Below, one piece after another: positions 38,100 to 47,705 of a stretch of 64,000 nt of DNA. Within the stretch, counting starts at the first letter, position 1; the number at the start of each line of letters is the position of its first letter. This stretch comes from Planktothricoides raciborskii GIHE-MW2 (GTDB lineage Bacteria > Cyanobacteriota > Cyanobacteriia > Cyanobacteriales > Laspinemataceae), in assembly GCF_040564635.1 (NCBI RefSeq), contig NZ_CP159837.1, positions 7,055,001 to 7,119,000 on the forward strand, written 5' to 3'. The notes under the pieces were generated by a model. That model had not been told where the DNA came from. It saw nothing but the letters and a program-made list of their open reading frames with translations, and made no database searches. The position numbers were made by a program, and so were the translations under genes.

Positions 38100-38966
38100 A
38101 TGAGTGAAATCGCCTTGTTGACGTTTACTGCCGCCGGATTATTGGCCGGAATTCTCGCGGGATTTCTGGGGATTGGTGGGGGCACCGTATTAGTACCAAT
38201 TTTAGTCTCCTTGGGACATTCCCCGCGTGAAGCGGTTGCCACCAGTAGCTTATCTATTGTCATCACTGCCATCTCTGGTACAGTGCAAAATTGGCGCATG
38301 GGCTATCTGAATTTTCGTCAAGTAATCGGCATTGGAATGCCGGCGATCGTCACGGCTCAAATTGGGGCAAAATTGGCGACTATCTTTTCTCCTCCTGTCT
38401 TATTAACTGCTTTTGGTGGTTTACTTTTGCTAAATATATATTTAGTGCAATTTCGCCAACGAATCACCCGCAAACAAGCAGCGATTGAAGCTTTAAATAA
38501 CCAAGAAGCTGACTCCATAATTGAGCCAACAATTGAGCCAACAATTGAAGCCAGCCAAAATAGGGATCTACTTACCCACAAAAGCCCAATTTATTTCTTT
38601 TTATCGCGGATTTTAACTGGCAGCCTTGCCGGGTTATTAGCGGGGTTGTTTGGTGTCGGGGGCGGCGTGATTATGGTGCCCCTGCAAATCCTGCTATTAA
38701 ATACTAAAATTAAAACCGCGATTCAAACCAGTTTAGGGGTAATTGTGATTACGGCAATTTCTGCTACCACTGGCCATGCCCTCCAAGGAAATGTGTTATG
38801 GATTCCTGGTTTAATTTTAGGCATGGGTGGGTTATTGGGCGCTCAAATTAGCACCAGATTTTTACCCAAATTGAGCGATCGCACGGTCAGTTTAGCCTTT
38901 AATATATTGCTGCTGATTCTTTCATTTTATATCTTTTGGCAAGCATGGCAAAAATATCATGTTTAG
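38100..38966 (+). CDS. TauE/SafE-family membrane permease
   Basis: A 288-residue polytopic protein of the sulfite exporter/anion permease family. Two repeats each hold a glycine-rich signature: GILAGFLGIGGGTVLVP near the start and GLLAGLFGVGGGVIMVP near residue 180. The central loop contains IEPTIEPTIEA from a 12-bp duplication. The substrate (sulfite, sulfoacetate or another small anion) cannot be read from sequence. It follows the acetamidase gene with only a repeat between, perhaps one transcript. Confidence 0.88.
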   Translation: MSEIALLTFTAAGLLAGILAGFLGIGGGTVLVPILVSLGHSPREAVATSSLSIVITAISGTVQNWRMGYLNFRQVIGIGMPAIVTAQIGAKLATIFSPPVLLTAFGGLLLLNIYLVQFRQRITRKQAAIEALNNQEADSIIEPTIEPTIEASQNRDLLTHKSPIYFFLSRILTGSLAGLLAGLFGVGGGVIMVPLQILLLNTKIKTAIQTSLGVIVITAISATTGHALQGNVLWIPGLILGMGGLLGAQISTRFLPKLSDRTVSLAFNILLLILSFYIFWQAWQKYHV

Positions 38967-39154
38967 GGCGATCGGCAGTAGGGGCGATTCGCTTTACCGC
39001 CCCTACATTGTATTGATGTGTCACCGTCTCAAAACGGTCCCCTACTGATAGTCACTTATACGGATAAAATTGGTGCGTTACGCTGTGGCTAACGCACCCT
39101 ACTAAGAACTAATAACTAATAGCTAACAACCAATTACCCATAACCAATCAAAAA
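38967..39154. repeat. Palindromic repeats upstream of the ABC permease
   Basis: A GTAGGGGCGATTCG...CGCCCCTAC element (about 38982-39006) and a GGTGCGTTACGCTGTGGCTAACGCACC hairpin (about 39070-39097), followed by AACTAATA runs. These are dispersed repeats of types seen elsewhere in the window. Confidence 0.7.
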
Positions 39155-40204
39155 ATGAGCAATAAATGGTTAAATCAAGTAATTTTTGTGGCGATTGCCC
39201 TGGGATTAATTAGCCTATTCATTATATTGGCGGGTTCTGACCCGATCGCCGTCACCGCGAGGATTTTTAATGGGGCATTTGGCAATATTAATCGGTTTGC
39301 TAGAGTGGTGGCAACTTTAGCTCCTTTGCTATTATGTGCTAGTGGTTTAATTTTTACTTTTACCGCTGGTTTATACAATTTAGGGGTTGAAGGTCAGATT
39401 ACTTTTGGCGCGATCGCCACCACATTTACTTTACGTTTATTGTACCCCATATTCCCGGCACCGTTAGTGATTGTTTTGGGATTAATTGCGGGATGTTTGG
39501 GCGGTTTATGCTGGGGATTATTAGCGGGAACCTTAAACATCTATGGTCGAGTCAACGAAATTTTTGCGGGCTTAGGGTTAAATTTTGTGGCCGATGGCAT
39601 TGCCTTATATTTGATATTAAATCCCTGGAAACGGGCCGGGGTTGCTTCCATGAGTGGGACGGAATTATTTGACCAATCTTTATGGTTAAACACCTTTGGC
39701 CAAACTGATGCCAGTCCCGTTGCCTTGGCGATCGCATTTTTGGCTTTAGCCATCACTTTTATCGTCATAGAAGGCACTTATTTTGGCCTAGAATTACAAG
39801 CGGTGGGCAAAAATTTACGCGCCGCTTATGTGTTAGGAATTCCCGCAGTTCGCCAAATTTTAGGGGCTTTTGCCATTTGTGGTGCCTTAGCGGGGATTGC
39901 CGGTGCTCTGCAAGTTTTAGCCGTATTTCATCGCCTAATTCCGGCGATTTCTAGTAACTTAGGATTTCTGGCTTTATTAGTGGCGATGATTGCTGGATTT
40001 CGGCCTATTTGGATTTTGCCCGTGGCTTTTTTTTTCAGTGCCTTAAATATCGGCAGTTTACAGCTACCGCTATCCCTACAATTAGAATCGTCTTTAGCCG
40101 GAGTAATTCAAGGAATTTTAGTTTTATTGGTACTTTTAGGTCGGGGATTTAGCGGCTATTTTAAATCAACACAGAGACACAGAGAACACAGAGAATATCG
40201 GTGA
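39155..40204 (+). CDS. Nucleoside-type ABC transporter permease
   Basis: A 349-residue inner-membrane permease of the BPD_transp_2 family that works with BMP receptors. Eight or more hydrophobic helices are visible. The family signature LYNLGVEGQITFGAIA and the coupling segment GLELQAVGKNLRAAYVLGI are present. It fits the receptor at 24668 and the ATPase at 50956. A second permease usual for such importers is not in the window. The last dozen residues (STQRHREHREYR) are translated from an ACACAGAGA-type repeat, so the original stop was probably lost. Confidence 0.9.
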   Translation: MSNKWLNQVIFVAIALGLISLFIILAGSDPIAVTARIFNGAFGNINRFARVVATLAPLLLCASGLIFTFTAGLYNLGVEGQITFGAIATTFTLRLLYPIFPAPLVIVLGLIAGCLGGLCWGLLAGTLNIYGRVNEIFAGLGLNFVADGIALYLILNPWKRAGVASMSGTELFDQSLWLNTFGQTDASPVALAIAFLALAITFIVIEGTYFGLELQAVGKNLRAAYVLGIPAVRQILGAFAICGALAGIAGALQVLAVFHRLIPAISSNLGFLALLVAMIAGFRPIWILPVAFFFSALNIGSLQLPLSLQLESSLAGVIQGILVLLVLLGRGFSGYFKSTQRHREHREYR

Positions 40205-40281
40205 AAAAGTATCGCCAAAGTAAATGTTAAATTAAATAAAAAAAATATATTACATATAAGGTTAATAGCATAGAATAACAG

Positions 40282-41466
40282 CTAGATAAAATAAGTTTCT
40301 CCTAATAACATCGGTTGACTGGCGCCGGTGCAGTGGGGCAGATTTCCCGGAATGCCAATGGTTCGCCAATAAGCAAATACGGCAAAGGCGATCGCCTCTT
40401 TAAAATCCGCATTCAAACCCAAGTCGTCGGTAGGGAATACAGGTAATTTTAATTCTTGGGCTAATCGTTGCCGTAAATATTGGTTACGACTGCCACCTCC
40501 ACATAAAAAAACTTCATCCGGTTGTACGGGCAAAAACCGCCGATATCCTCGGACAATTGACATTACGGTTAATTCGGTAATTGTGGCTAATAAATCCGCT
40601 GGGGCTAAGGTACTGGCATCGGCTAAACATTGCTGAAAATAGTCAAGCCCAAATAATTCTCTTCCCGTAGATTTTGGCGGTTTTTGGTGAAAAAAAGGGT
40701 GTGCTAACCAGGTTTCCACTAAGTCTAAGCGAGGCGTTCCTTGGGCAGCCCATGCCCCATTGCGATCGTAAGTTTGTTCACCTTCCGTCAGATATTCTAC
40801 GGCTAAATTAATTAAACTATTTCCCGGCCCTGTATCCCATCCTTGAATTTGTGCTAACCAATTAACTTGATTTATGGTTGCTGAATTTTTTGGCGGCAAA
40901 TAAGTCACGTTGCCAATGCCCCCTATATTTTGAATACAACGATATTTTTGCTCGTGACTAATTAAGCAAGCATCGACTTTTGTCACCAAGGGCGCCCCTT
41001 GTCCCCCAGCGGCAATATCCGCAGCCCTAAAATTACTCACCGTGGGAATTCCGGTTAGCTGGGCAATCAATGCACCTCTGCCAAGTTGTAAACTGTAACC
41101 TAATGGGACATGAGGATTAATTCCCGGAATTCTGCCCGGGTCGATCGCGGTTCCGGGAGGACGATGGTAAATTGTTTGTCCGTGAGATCCGATTAATTCC
41201 GCTTGGGGTTGATTGGTTTGAATGGCGATCGCTGCTTGGGCAAAAACTTGGGCGATCGCATCATCCAGGGCGGCAAATTCTGCCATCGATCGGCGATCGC
41301 CGGCACAAACTGCTAAAATTTCTGTTTGCAGGGGATTAGGATAGGGATAAGTTTTAGCCTGAAGTAGTTCTATTTTTAGGTCAAATTCCTTACCTGTAAT
41401 CTCAACCAAAGCTGCATCAATGCCATCGACTGATGTCCCACTCATTAAACCAATTACTAGGGTCAT
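40282..41466 (-). CDS. anmK: Anhydro-N-acetylmuramic acid kinase
   Basis: Opens the 1,6-anhydro bond of anhydro-MurNAc and phosphorylates it to MurNAc-6-phosphate in peptidoglycan recycling. The 394-residue product begins [19 protein letters not shown], the ATP-binding start of the family. It contains [31 protein letters not shown] and [10 protein letters not shown]. Length is normal. It stands alone, convergent with the ABC permease gene. Confidence 0.96.
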   Translation of the reverse strand: MTLVIGLMSGTSVDGIDAALVEITGKEFDLKIELLQAKTYPYPNPLQTEILAVCAGDRRSMAEFAALDDAIAQVFAQAAIAIQTNQPQAELIGSHGQTIYHRPPGTAIDPGRIPGINPHVPLGYSLQLGRGALIAQLTGIPTVSNFRAADIAAGGQGAPLVTKVDACLISHEQKYRCIQNIGGIGNVTYLPPKNSATINQVNWLAQIQGWDTGPGNSLINLAVEYLTEGEQTYDRNGAWAAQGTPRLDLVETWLAHPFFHQKPPKSTGRELFGLDYFQQCLADASTLAPADLLATITELTVMSIVRGYRRFLPVQPDEVFLCGGGSRNQYLRQRLAQELKLPVFPTDDLGLNADFKEAIAFAVFAYWRTIGIPGNLPHCTGASQPMLLGETYFI

Positions 41467-41570
41467 ATCTTTCTGGGAAAAACGCTAACATTCACCATCA
41501 TACAACAGTCAGGAGTCATCCAGGAATCATTTCCTATCAGCGGTCAGCAGTCAGCCTTTATCACTTTTCA

Positions 41571-42193
41571 ATGATTATGCCAGAGAATACGAACGACTTG
41601 TTAAAAAATGCCTTGAATAATCTGAAAAATCGCGAACAATAATTTCAGCAGCAACAGGCGGAAATTAAACTGCTGCCCGCAGAATTCATCCCTAAAGCTT
41701 CAGAAATTCAAAAGCTCCAATTTCCTGTCCAGCAGCCAAGTGCAGAAATCCAACATTTAACCGAGGATTTAATTAATAAAAATGCTAAAATTGAACAACG
41801 CGCACTTATCTGCCCTTAACGATGAAACCAATAAATACCTAATTTTAAAAAGTCCTATGGGCATTGATTATACTCGTTTCCAACAATTATTATCCCAGCA
41901 ACAATGGCAAGCCGCCAATGAAGAAACCGCGAAAAAAATGCTATAGGTAATGGGGCGATCGCCATCGTCCAATGGATAGCTTCGGGAACAAGAAATCCAC
42001 CAATTTCTCCGGGAATATTTTTTGACTTTGGATACTGGGTGAAATATAGCCAAAATCGTTTTGGTTTTTCCATAAGCGGATCTTTGAAACCATGCAGACT
42101 GAAAAGCCAATCCTCGATTATGATTCCTTTAAATATTTGATTTTTCGCTTAGGTTGGACTGCATCTCCCCTCCCACGGATAAAGAATAGTTAG
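41571..42193 (+). pseudogene. GUN4-domain protein remnant
   Basis: A broken gene. It begins MIMPENTNDLLKNALNNLKN (41571), stops at 41640 and continues in frame as a coiled-coil (FQQQQAEIKLL...ASEIQKLQ). After a frame change it runs into a GUN4 domain: GIDYTRFQQLLSQQQWQAAN, EETAKKML, then REQEIHQFL, WVKYSQNRFGFS and LDYDSFKYLIFRLGW. These are the landmark segments of the GUN4 porphyrin-binding fold. There are at least three stops or frameshifts. Stand-alone GUN4 stimulates magnesium chelatase, but the many GUN4-fusion paralogues of cyanobacteria have other or unknown roles. Confidence 0.78.
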
Positions 42194-42439
42194 GGGGCCA
42201 TATTTTTGATTTAACCACTCCTCCGGGACATCTCCCAGGATTGAGCAGTCATTTAAATGGGAAAGATGCAAAATTTCCCTTAACTAAAATTCTTAACTAA
42301 AATTATTATGCGCTTGCGCGGACAGCGAGCTTTATTTGCCTTAGTCAAATCCCTGGAAAACAAATTATAATTTTTATGCTAATTTTTTCTTAAACTATGA
42401 TAAAATAATTTTCTAATTGTTTAGTCGTAAAATCAAAAA

Positions 42440-43675
42440 ATGGCAACGGTTAACGAAAACTACCTGAAGCTAAAAGCTGGCTACTTATTTCCCGAAATCG
42501 CTCGTCGGGTGAATGCTTTTGCTCAAGAAAATCCCCAAGCCCCGATTATTAAATTAGGCATTGGTGATGTGACTGAACCATTACCAGAAGCCTGCCGCAC
42601 CGCAATGATTCAAGCGGTAGAAGATATGGGCGATCGCGCCTCTTTTAAAGGCTACGGCCCAGAACAAGGCTATCCTTGGTTGCGGGAAAAAATTGCCGCA
42701 TTAGATTTCCAATCGCGGGGATGTGATATCGATGCATCAGAAATTTTTATCTCTGATGGTTCCAAATGCGACACGGGAAATATCCTGGATATTTTTGGTG
42801 ACAATAACACCATTGCCGTCACGGATCCGGTCTATCCTGTCTATGTGGATACCAACGTGATGGCCGGTCATACGGGGCAGGCTACCGAGTCGGGAAAATA
42901 TGAAGGATTACTATATTTACCCATCACAGCAGAGAATAATTTTACCGCCGAAATTCCCTCGGAAAAAGTAGATTTAATCTATCTATGTTTTCCCAACAAT
43001 CCCACCGGCGCCACCGCCACCAAAGACCACTTAAAAGCTTGGGTAGATTATGCTAAAGCCCATGAAGCAATTATTTTCTTTGATGCGGCCTATGAAGCAT
43101 TTATTACCGACCCCACTTTACCTCACTCAATTTATGAAATTGAAGGGGCACGAGATTGCGCGATCGAGTTTCGTTCTTTCTCGAAAAATGCCGGATTTAC
43201 CGGGACTCGTTGCGCGTTAACCGTGGTGCCGAAAACCCTCACCGCGAAAACCAGTGATGGGACAAAAGTAGAACTACATAAACTGTGGAATCGGCGCCAA
43301 TCTACTAAATTTAATGGTGTTTCTTATATTGTGCAACGGGGGGCAGAAGCGGTTTACTCTGAAGCCGGGCAAGCCCAAGTGAAAAGTTTGGTCAGTTTCT
43401 ATATGGAAAATGCCAAAATTATTTGTGAAAAATTAACCGCTGCGGGCTTAACGGTTTATGGGGGTGTGAATGCCCCTTATGTTTGGGTGAAAACTCCCAA
43501 TAATTTATCTAGTTGGGAGTTCTTCGATCAGTTACTTTCCCAAGTCAATGTCGTGGGAACTCCTGGGTCTGGTTTTGGCGCTGCCGGAGAAGGTTATTTC
43601 CGCATTTCCGCATTTAATAGCCGGGAAAATGTAGAAGAAGCTATGCGGCGAATTACGGAAAAATTTAAGGTTTAA
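42440..43675 (+). CDS. dapL: LL-diaminopimelate aminotransferase
   Basis: PLP enzyme converting tetrahydrodipicolinate directly to LL-diaminopimelate in the lysine pathway used by cyanobacteria and plants. The 411-residue product has [23 protein letters not shown] and the PLP-lysine motif [14 protein letters not shown]. It also has [21 protein letters not shown], which separates DapL from ordinary class I aminotransferases. Full length, monocistronic, with a GC-rich hairpin after the stop. Confidence 0.97.
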   Translation: MATVNENYLKLKAGYLFPEIARRVNAFAQENPQAPIIKLGIGDVTEPLPEACRTAMIQAVEDMGDRASFKGYGPEQGYPWLREKIAALDFQSRGCDIDASEIFISDGSKCDTGNILDIFGDNNTIAVTDPVYPVYVDTNVMAGHTGQATESGKYEGLLYLPITAENNFTAEIPSEKVDLIYLCFPNNPTGATATKDHLKAWVDYAKAHEAIIFFDAAYEAFITDPTLPHSIYEIEGARDCAIEFRSFSKNAGFTGTRCALTVVPKTLTAKTSDGTKVELHKLWNRRQSTKFNGVSYIVQRGAEAVYSEAGQAQVKSLVSFYMENAKIICEKLTAAGLTVYGGVNAPYVWVKTPNNLSSWEFFDQLLSQVNVVGTPGSGFGAAGEGYFRISAFNSRENVEEAMRRITEKFKV

Positions 43676-43680
43676 TCTGG

Positions 43681-43708
43681 AAATCCCCCCTTTTCAGGGG
43701 GGTTGGAT
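43681..43708 (+). terminator. GC-rich hairpin after dapL
   Basis: CCCCCCTTTTCAGGGGGG forms a six-pair GC stem six bases past the dapL stop. It resembles the CCCCCC/GGGGGG repeats found elsewhere in the window, so it may be a repeat acting as terminator. Confidence 0.55.
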
Positions 43709-43834
43709 AACCCTAGGGACTGGCAATTTGTCAGCAAAATTGGTTAATTTGGGGTCACAACCCACAATCGAGCAGAAATGTTTGATAAAATAGCAATAAT
43801 TTCATCCTCAACTCACTAAAAACCATCAGGAATC

Positions 43835-44266
43835 ATGTTTGAATCTATCCAACCTCAAAGTAATCCCGCAGACAATGAATGGCGAGAACATCTGGCAGAT
43901 TTTGTCAAGGCGAATCAAAAAGAGTTAGCTGCCCTGGCTTGGGGTTTGTGGCAAGAATGGGGCAAAAGTGACGATACTTTGGGCATTGACCTGGAACCCC
44001 GGCCTCATTTTGTTTCTTGTCCCAAAGAGGCGATCGCGACTCTGAATCAAAATGTGAATAATAAGTTGCAGGAAGTTTTGGGTATTGTCGATCATCATAA
44101 TCCCGAAACTGAAGTGCTGCTGCTTGGCATTGCTAAAGGTCAAATTAAGTTAATTCAGTTTAAAATTGAACCTCCGCCTCCGATTTGTTTTCAAGAAGTG
44201 GGAGAAGACCTCGAAACGCTATTGCATCGTTTAGAAGAATGTCTATGTCAGCAGATGAAACTTTAA
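43835..44266 (+). CDS. Conserved cyanobacterial protein of unknown function
   Basis: A 143-residue soluble, acidic protein with no signal peptide or membrane helix. It has a tryptophan-rich segment (LAALAWGLWQEWG) and ends in a short coiled-coil. I do not recognise a domain. The following adaptor gene starts inside its last codons, so the two are probably translated together. Confidence 0.7.
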   Translation: MFESIQPQSNPADNEWREHLADFVKANQKELAALAWGLWQEWGKSDDTLGIDLEPRPHFVSCPKEAIATLNQNVNNKLQEVLGIVDHHNPETEVLLLGIAKGQIKLIQFKIEPPPPICFQEVGEDLETLLHRLEECLCQQMKL

Positions 44267-46107
44267 CTAAAGATACAGCCACCAAGAAACTGAAACTGGG
44301 GATGCGGTGGCTGACTTTTTCGGCAGTGTTAGCGATCGCCTCATTGGGGGGATGGTGGCTTTATAGTCGTACCTTAAAGCAATCCAGTAAAGTGGTTGAA
44401 GTGCGATTAATTACTGTCAAAACCGATACTCTCGAAGAACCGATTAATGAATCGGGTATCCTAGAACTCGGCGATCAAAGAATCCTCAAATCTCCCAGCG
44501 ATGGCATAGTAGAAAAAGTCTTAGTCAAGATGGGTGATCGCATTGCAATTGGGGATGAATTAATCCTGCTGCGATCGCCAGATCGAGAAACCAAATTACT
44601 CGATCATCAATATAATACCCAGCAAAAAGAATTAGCCTTGGTGCAACAACAGGAAAAAATCCAAGATGCCGAAGCAGACCTGGCGATCGCACAACAAAAA
44701 TTCCAAGACCTTTTCAGCCAATATCGCAGCAACAGCGAAACGAAACGGCAACAAAAACAACTAGAAATTCAATCTCAACAACTGGAAATTCAAAATCAAC
44801 GTCAAACGGTGGCGATCGCTGAAGAAAACTTAAAAGTAGCCACTCAAAAAATCCAGCAATTTCTCCAGGAAGAATCTAGCGAAATCCAAACCCAGATTAG
44901 ACAGAAAAAGGTAGACATTCAAAAACAACAACTCAACCTAGAAAACCTGCGAGAAGAAGTTACCGAAGCGGAAATTAATTTAAAAGAAGCCCAAGAACAA
45001 CTGCAAGAAGGTGAAAGTCTTTATTCCAGAGGATTTATTGCCGAAAATGAACTGCAAGGAAACCGTCAAGAAGTCCGCAGCAGTCTGGCCATGCTGCGGG
45101 ATACACAATTGGCCTTAAATAACGCCCAACTAGAGTTAAATAATAGTCAGGTAGATTTACAAAAATTAGAAAAAAACATCTCAGAAGAATTGCTGGCATT
45201 AGAATTAGATGTAAAAGAAAAAACCATCACCCTAGAAAAAGAAAAAAATCAGGTAAAAAATCTGGAATATCAATTAAATAATTTATTAATTGCTTTGCAA
45301 GAAATCGAGGAAGACTTAGAAAAAAATCTGGTCGCGGCTCGTCAGGAATTACAACAAGCAGAACGAAATCTGCGGGATGCCAAATCAGAACTCAGAAACC
45401 TCAGTATTGACCTAGATAAAAATCAACTAGGACGGCAAACAATTGAACAAGAAATTCTCGATAGTATCGTCACGGCGCCGATTAATGGTAAAGTCTTAAA
45501 TATTGCCGTTGAACCTGGAGATGTGGTCGATCGCAGTAAAGACTTACTCATCATTGGCGATCCGAATAGAGAAGTCGTAAAATTGAAAATTTCTACCCTG
45601 AATGCGGCGAAAGTAAAACTCAACCAATTAGCCCGAATTAGTCTCCCTGGACCCGATGAAGAAATTTTTACGGGATATGTGGAAACAGTCTCTTTGGTGG
45701 CGAACAGTGAGGGGTCGGAAAGCTCAAGTAGAAGCAGTGATTCTGGGGGCGGATCCGTGGAAGCTACAGTACGCTTAGACAGTCCTTCTGGCACTTTTAT
45801 TCCCGGCAGTCGGGTTATTGTGGATATTATTTTAGAACAACGAAAAAATGTAATTGCTGTCGAAACAACTGCTGTGCAAAACTTAGGTGCAGAGTCATTT
45901 GTTTGGGTGCGTGATGCTGAAGGAAAAGCCCAAAAAAAATCGGTGACATTAGGACTAGAAGATTTAACCAATGGTTTAATTGAAGTCACCGAGGGTTTAA
46001 AGCCTGGAGACGAAGTGATTTTGCCTCCAGTAGATCAGGAATTAACCGAAGGAATGATCGTCAAAGAATTTAAGCCAGAAAATACTAATGAGGAAAGCGA
46101 AAATTAG
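44239..46107 (+). CDS. HlyD/DevB-like periplasmic adaptor
   Basis: Membrane-fusion subunit linking an inner-membrane transporter to an outer-membrane channel. The 622-residue product has a short cytoplasmic head, one membrane helix (WLTFSAVLAIASLGGWWLYS) and a split lipoyl domain (SPSDGIVEKVLVKMGDRI and APINGKVLNIAVEPGD). A very long coiled-coil hairpin (about residues 110-415) is richer in Q/E than usual. ATG at 44239 gives the membrane-anchor layout and overlaps the preceding gene by 28 bases; a second ATG lies two codons on. It is followed by a permease and a TolC-like gene. Confidence 0.9.
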   Translation: MSMSADETLTKDTATKKLKLGMRWLTFSAVLAIASLGGWWLYSRTLKQSSKVVEVRLITVKTDTLEEPINESGILELGDQRILKSPSDGIVEKVLVKMGDRIAIGDELILLRSPDRETKLLDHQYNTQQKELALVQQQEKIQDAEADLAIAQQKFQDLFSQYRSNSETKRQQKQLEIQSQQLEIQNQRQTVAIAEENLKVATQKIQQFLQEESSEIQTQIRQKKVDIQKQQLNLENLREEVTEAEINLKEAQEQLQEGESLYSRGFIAENELQGNRQEVRSSLAMLRDTQLALNNAQLELNNSQVDLQKLEKNISEELLALELDVKEKTITLEKEKNQVKNLEYQLNNLLIALQEIEEDLEKNLVAARQELQQAERNLRDAKSELRNLSIDLDKNQLGRQTIEQEILDSIVTAPINGKVLNIAVEPGDVVDRSKDLLIIGDPNREVVKLKISTLNAAKVKLNQLARISLPGPDEEIFTGYVETVSLVANSEGSESSSRSSDSGGGSVEATVRLDSPSGTFIPGSRVIVDIILEQRKNVIAVETTAVQNLGAESFVWVRDAEGKAQKKSVTLGLEDLTNGLIEVTEGLKPGDEVILPPVDQELTEGMIVKEFKPENTNEESEN

Positions 46108-46283
46108 CGCAATTAGACCAGAGAAGCAGAAGACGTAATTAATGAGAATAAAAGCATTTTTTAAACTAAAATTTATTCAATTTTTTTGATTCCAATATTT
46201 TTTAGCAAAAAAAAACAGTGACCTGAATTACGATAAAAATGCTGAATATGATAGTATTTATAAGATAAATTAGGGTGATTATT

Positions 46284-46328
46284 TTTAATAACCACCAACC
46301 AATAACCACCAACCAATAACCGATAATT
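46284..46328. repeat. AACCACCAACCAAT repeat before the permease gene
   Basis: Three imperfect copies of AATAACCACCAACC directly in front of the permease start at 46337, the same kind of low-complexity leader as at 26000 and 52920. Confidence 0.75.
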
Positions 46329-46336
46329 ATAGAAAA

Positions 46337-47530
46337 ATGAGTTTAACACCCATTGACTTACTAAAATTAACTTATCTATCTTTAAGCGGCAATCTATTGC
46401 GATCGGCCTTAACTTCTGTGGGGGTTTTTATGGGAGTTGCCGCCGTCAGTGCCACCTTGCAAGTAGGAACAATTAGTCGGGCTGTTGTCGCCAAAAAATT
46501 GGCGGAAAGAGAAGCACCACAAATTATCGTATTTCCTTATGATGCTTCTAACGACTGGGAACCCGTTGACGTTAAACTCGAAGATATCGAATTTTTAAGA
46601 AAAAGATTGGTAGGTTCGCAGGCGATCGCGGTGATCAACAGGGTATATTCGTGGGAAACCCGTTTTCGCGATCGCCAAGCCAATCCGCAGCCTAAAATCA
46701 CAGCAGTTTCTCAAGGTTTCTTAGAAACTTCTGGACGCAGAATAATCTCAGGCAGCTTTTTTACCCAAGCTGATTTTGACAAGTATCGCCCAGTAGTGGT
46801 GATTGATGAAGCGCTGGTTGAGGCTTTATTTTTAGACAGTAATCCCATTGGAGAACGTATTGATATTGATGGCCGCCCTTATTTTGTCCGTGGGGTGATG
46901 GAAACTAAACTCAGAGGTTCTTGGGATGAGGGGAATGGCGAGGCGATTATACCACTTTCTGTCTACAGTGCGCTCACCGGCGATCAAACTCTTAGTCTGA
47001 TATTAATTCGGCCTGAAAGCCTGGAAGAAATCGACCCGATGAGTGAACAGGTGAGTAAATTGTTAAAACGAAGATTTTCTGGCAAAGAACTATCTACCTG
47101 GAATAATATTCGCGATATCAAAGAACAACAAGACACCTTACTAATGGTGTCTCGATCGCTTTTAGCGGTGGGAGCGATCGCCCTATTAGTGGGTGGGGTG
47201 GGCATTGCTAATATTACCATTGCCACGGTGATGGAACGCACCGCAGAAATTGGTTTACGTCGGGCAATTGGTGCCACTCAAGCCGATATTATGCTTCAAT
47301 TTATTTTAGAAGCTGCTTTACTGAGTTTAATTGGTGGAATCTTGGCGATCGGCACCGTACATGGTATCACAATTGTGGTAGCTGATACCTTTAAATTACC
47401 CTATAAATTCGAGCCGCCCACTGCCGGTTTAGCATTAGGATCCGCTTTATTAGTGGGGGTTGGTGCCGGATTTTTTCCGGCCTTACAAGCCAGTCAACTC
47501 GATCCAGTCAAAGCTTTAAGTTCTGGTTGA
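46337..47530 (+). CDS. MacB/DevC-like ABC permease
   Basis: A 397-residue inner-membrane protein with the MacB periplasmic core domain. One helix near residue 25 (LRSALTSVGVFMGVAAV) and three at the C-terminus form the FtsX fold, with VGGVGIANITIATVMERTAEIGLRRAIGA as its diagnostic segment. It should form a tripartite efflux pump with the HlyD-like and TolC-like proteins on either side. No cognate ATPase is encoded in this cluster, so it must be supplied from elsewhere. Confidence 0.92.
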   Translation: MSLTPIDLLKLTYLSLSGNLLRSALTSVGVFMGVAAVSATLQVGTISRAVVAKKLAEREAPQIIVFPYDASNDWEPVDVKLEDIEFLRKRLVGSQAIAVINRVYSWETRFRDRQANPQPKITAVSQGFLETSGRRIISGSFFTQADFDKYRPVVVIDEALVEALFLDSNPIGERIDIDGRPYFVRGVMETKLRGSWDEGNGEAIIPLSVYSALTGDQTLSLILIRPESLEEIDPMSEQVSKLLKRRFSGKELSTWNNIRDIKEQQDTLLMVSRSLLAVGAIALLVGGVGIANITIATVMERTAEIGLRRAIGATQADIMLQFILEAALLSLIGGILAIGTVHGITIVVADTFKLPYKFEPPTAGLALGSALLVGVGAGFFPALQASQLDPVKALSSG

Positions 47531-47539
47531 TGGTTGATG

Positions 47540-47622
47540 GTTGATGCTTGGGGATTCTATTGTTGATGGGTAGGGATTCTATTGTTGATGGGTAGGGATT
47601 CTATTGTTGATGGTTGATTGTT
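47540..47622. repeat. 22-bp tandem array TTGATGGGTAGGGATTCTATTG
   Basis: Three copies between the permease and the TolC-like gene. The GGGTAGGGATTCT core is the reverse complement of the AGAATCCCTACCC element at 4.6, 26.0 and 35.5 kb. Confidence 0.88.
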
Positions 47623-47705
47623 ATTGATACGATAAGCTTAATTTTTTTAGAGTTTCACAATACCGATTGTTTCCATAATTATTGATTTTTTGCTTAACAA
47701 ATACT

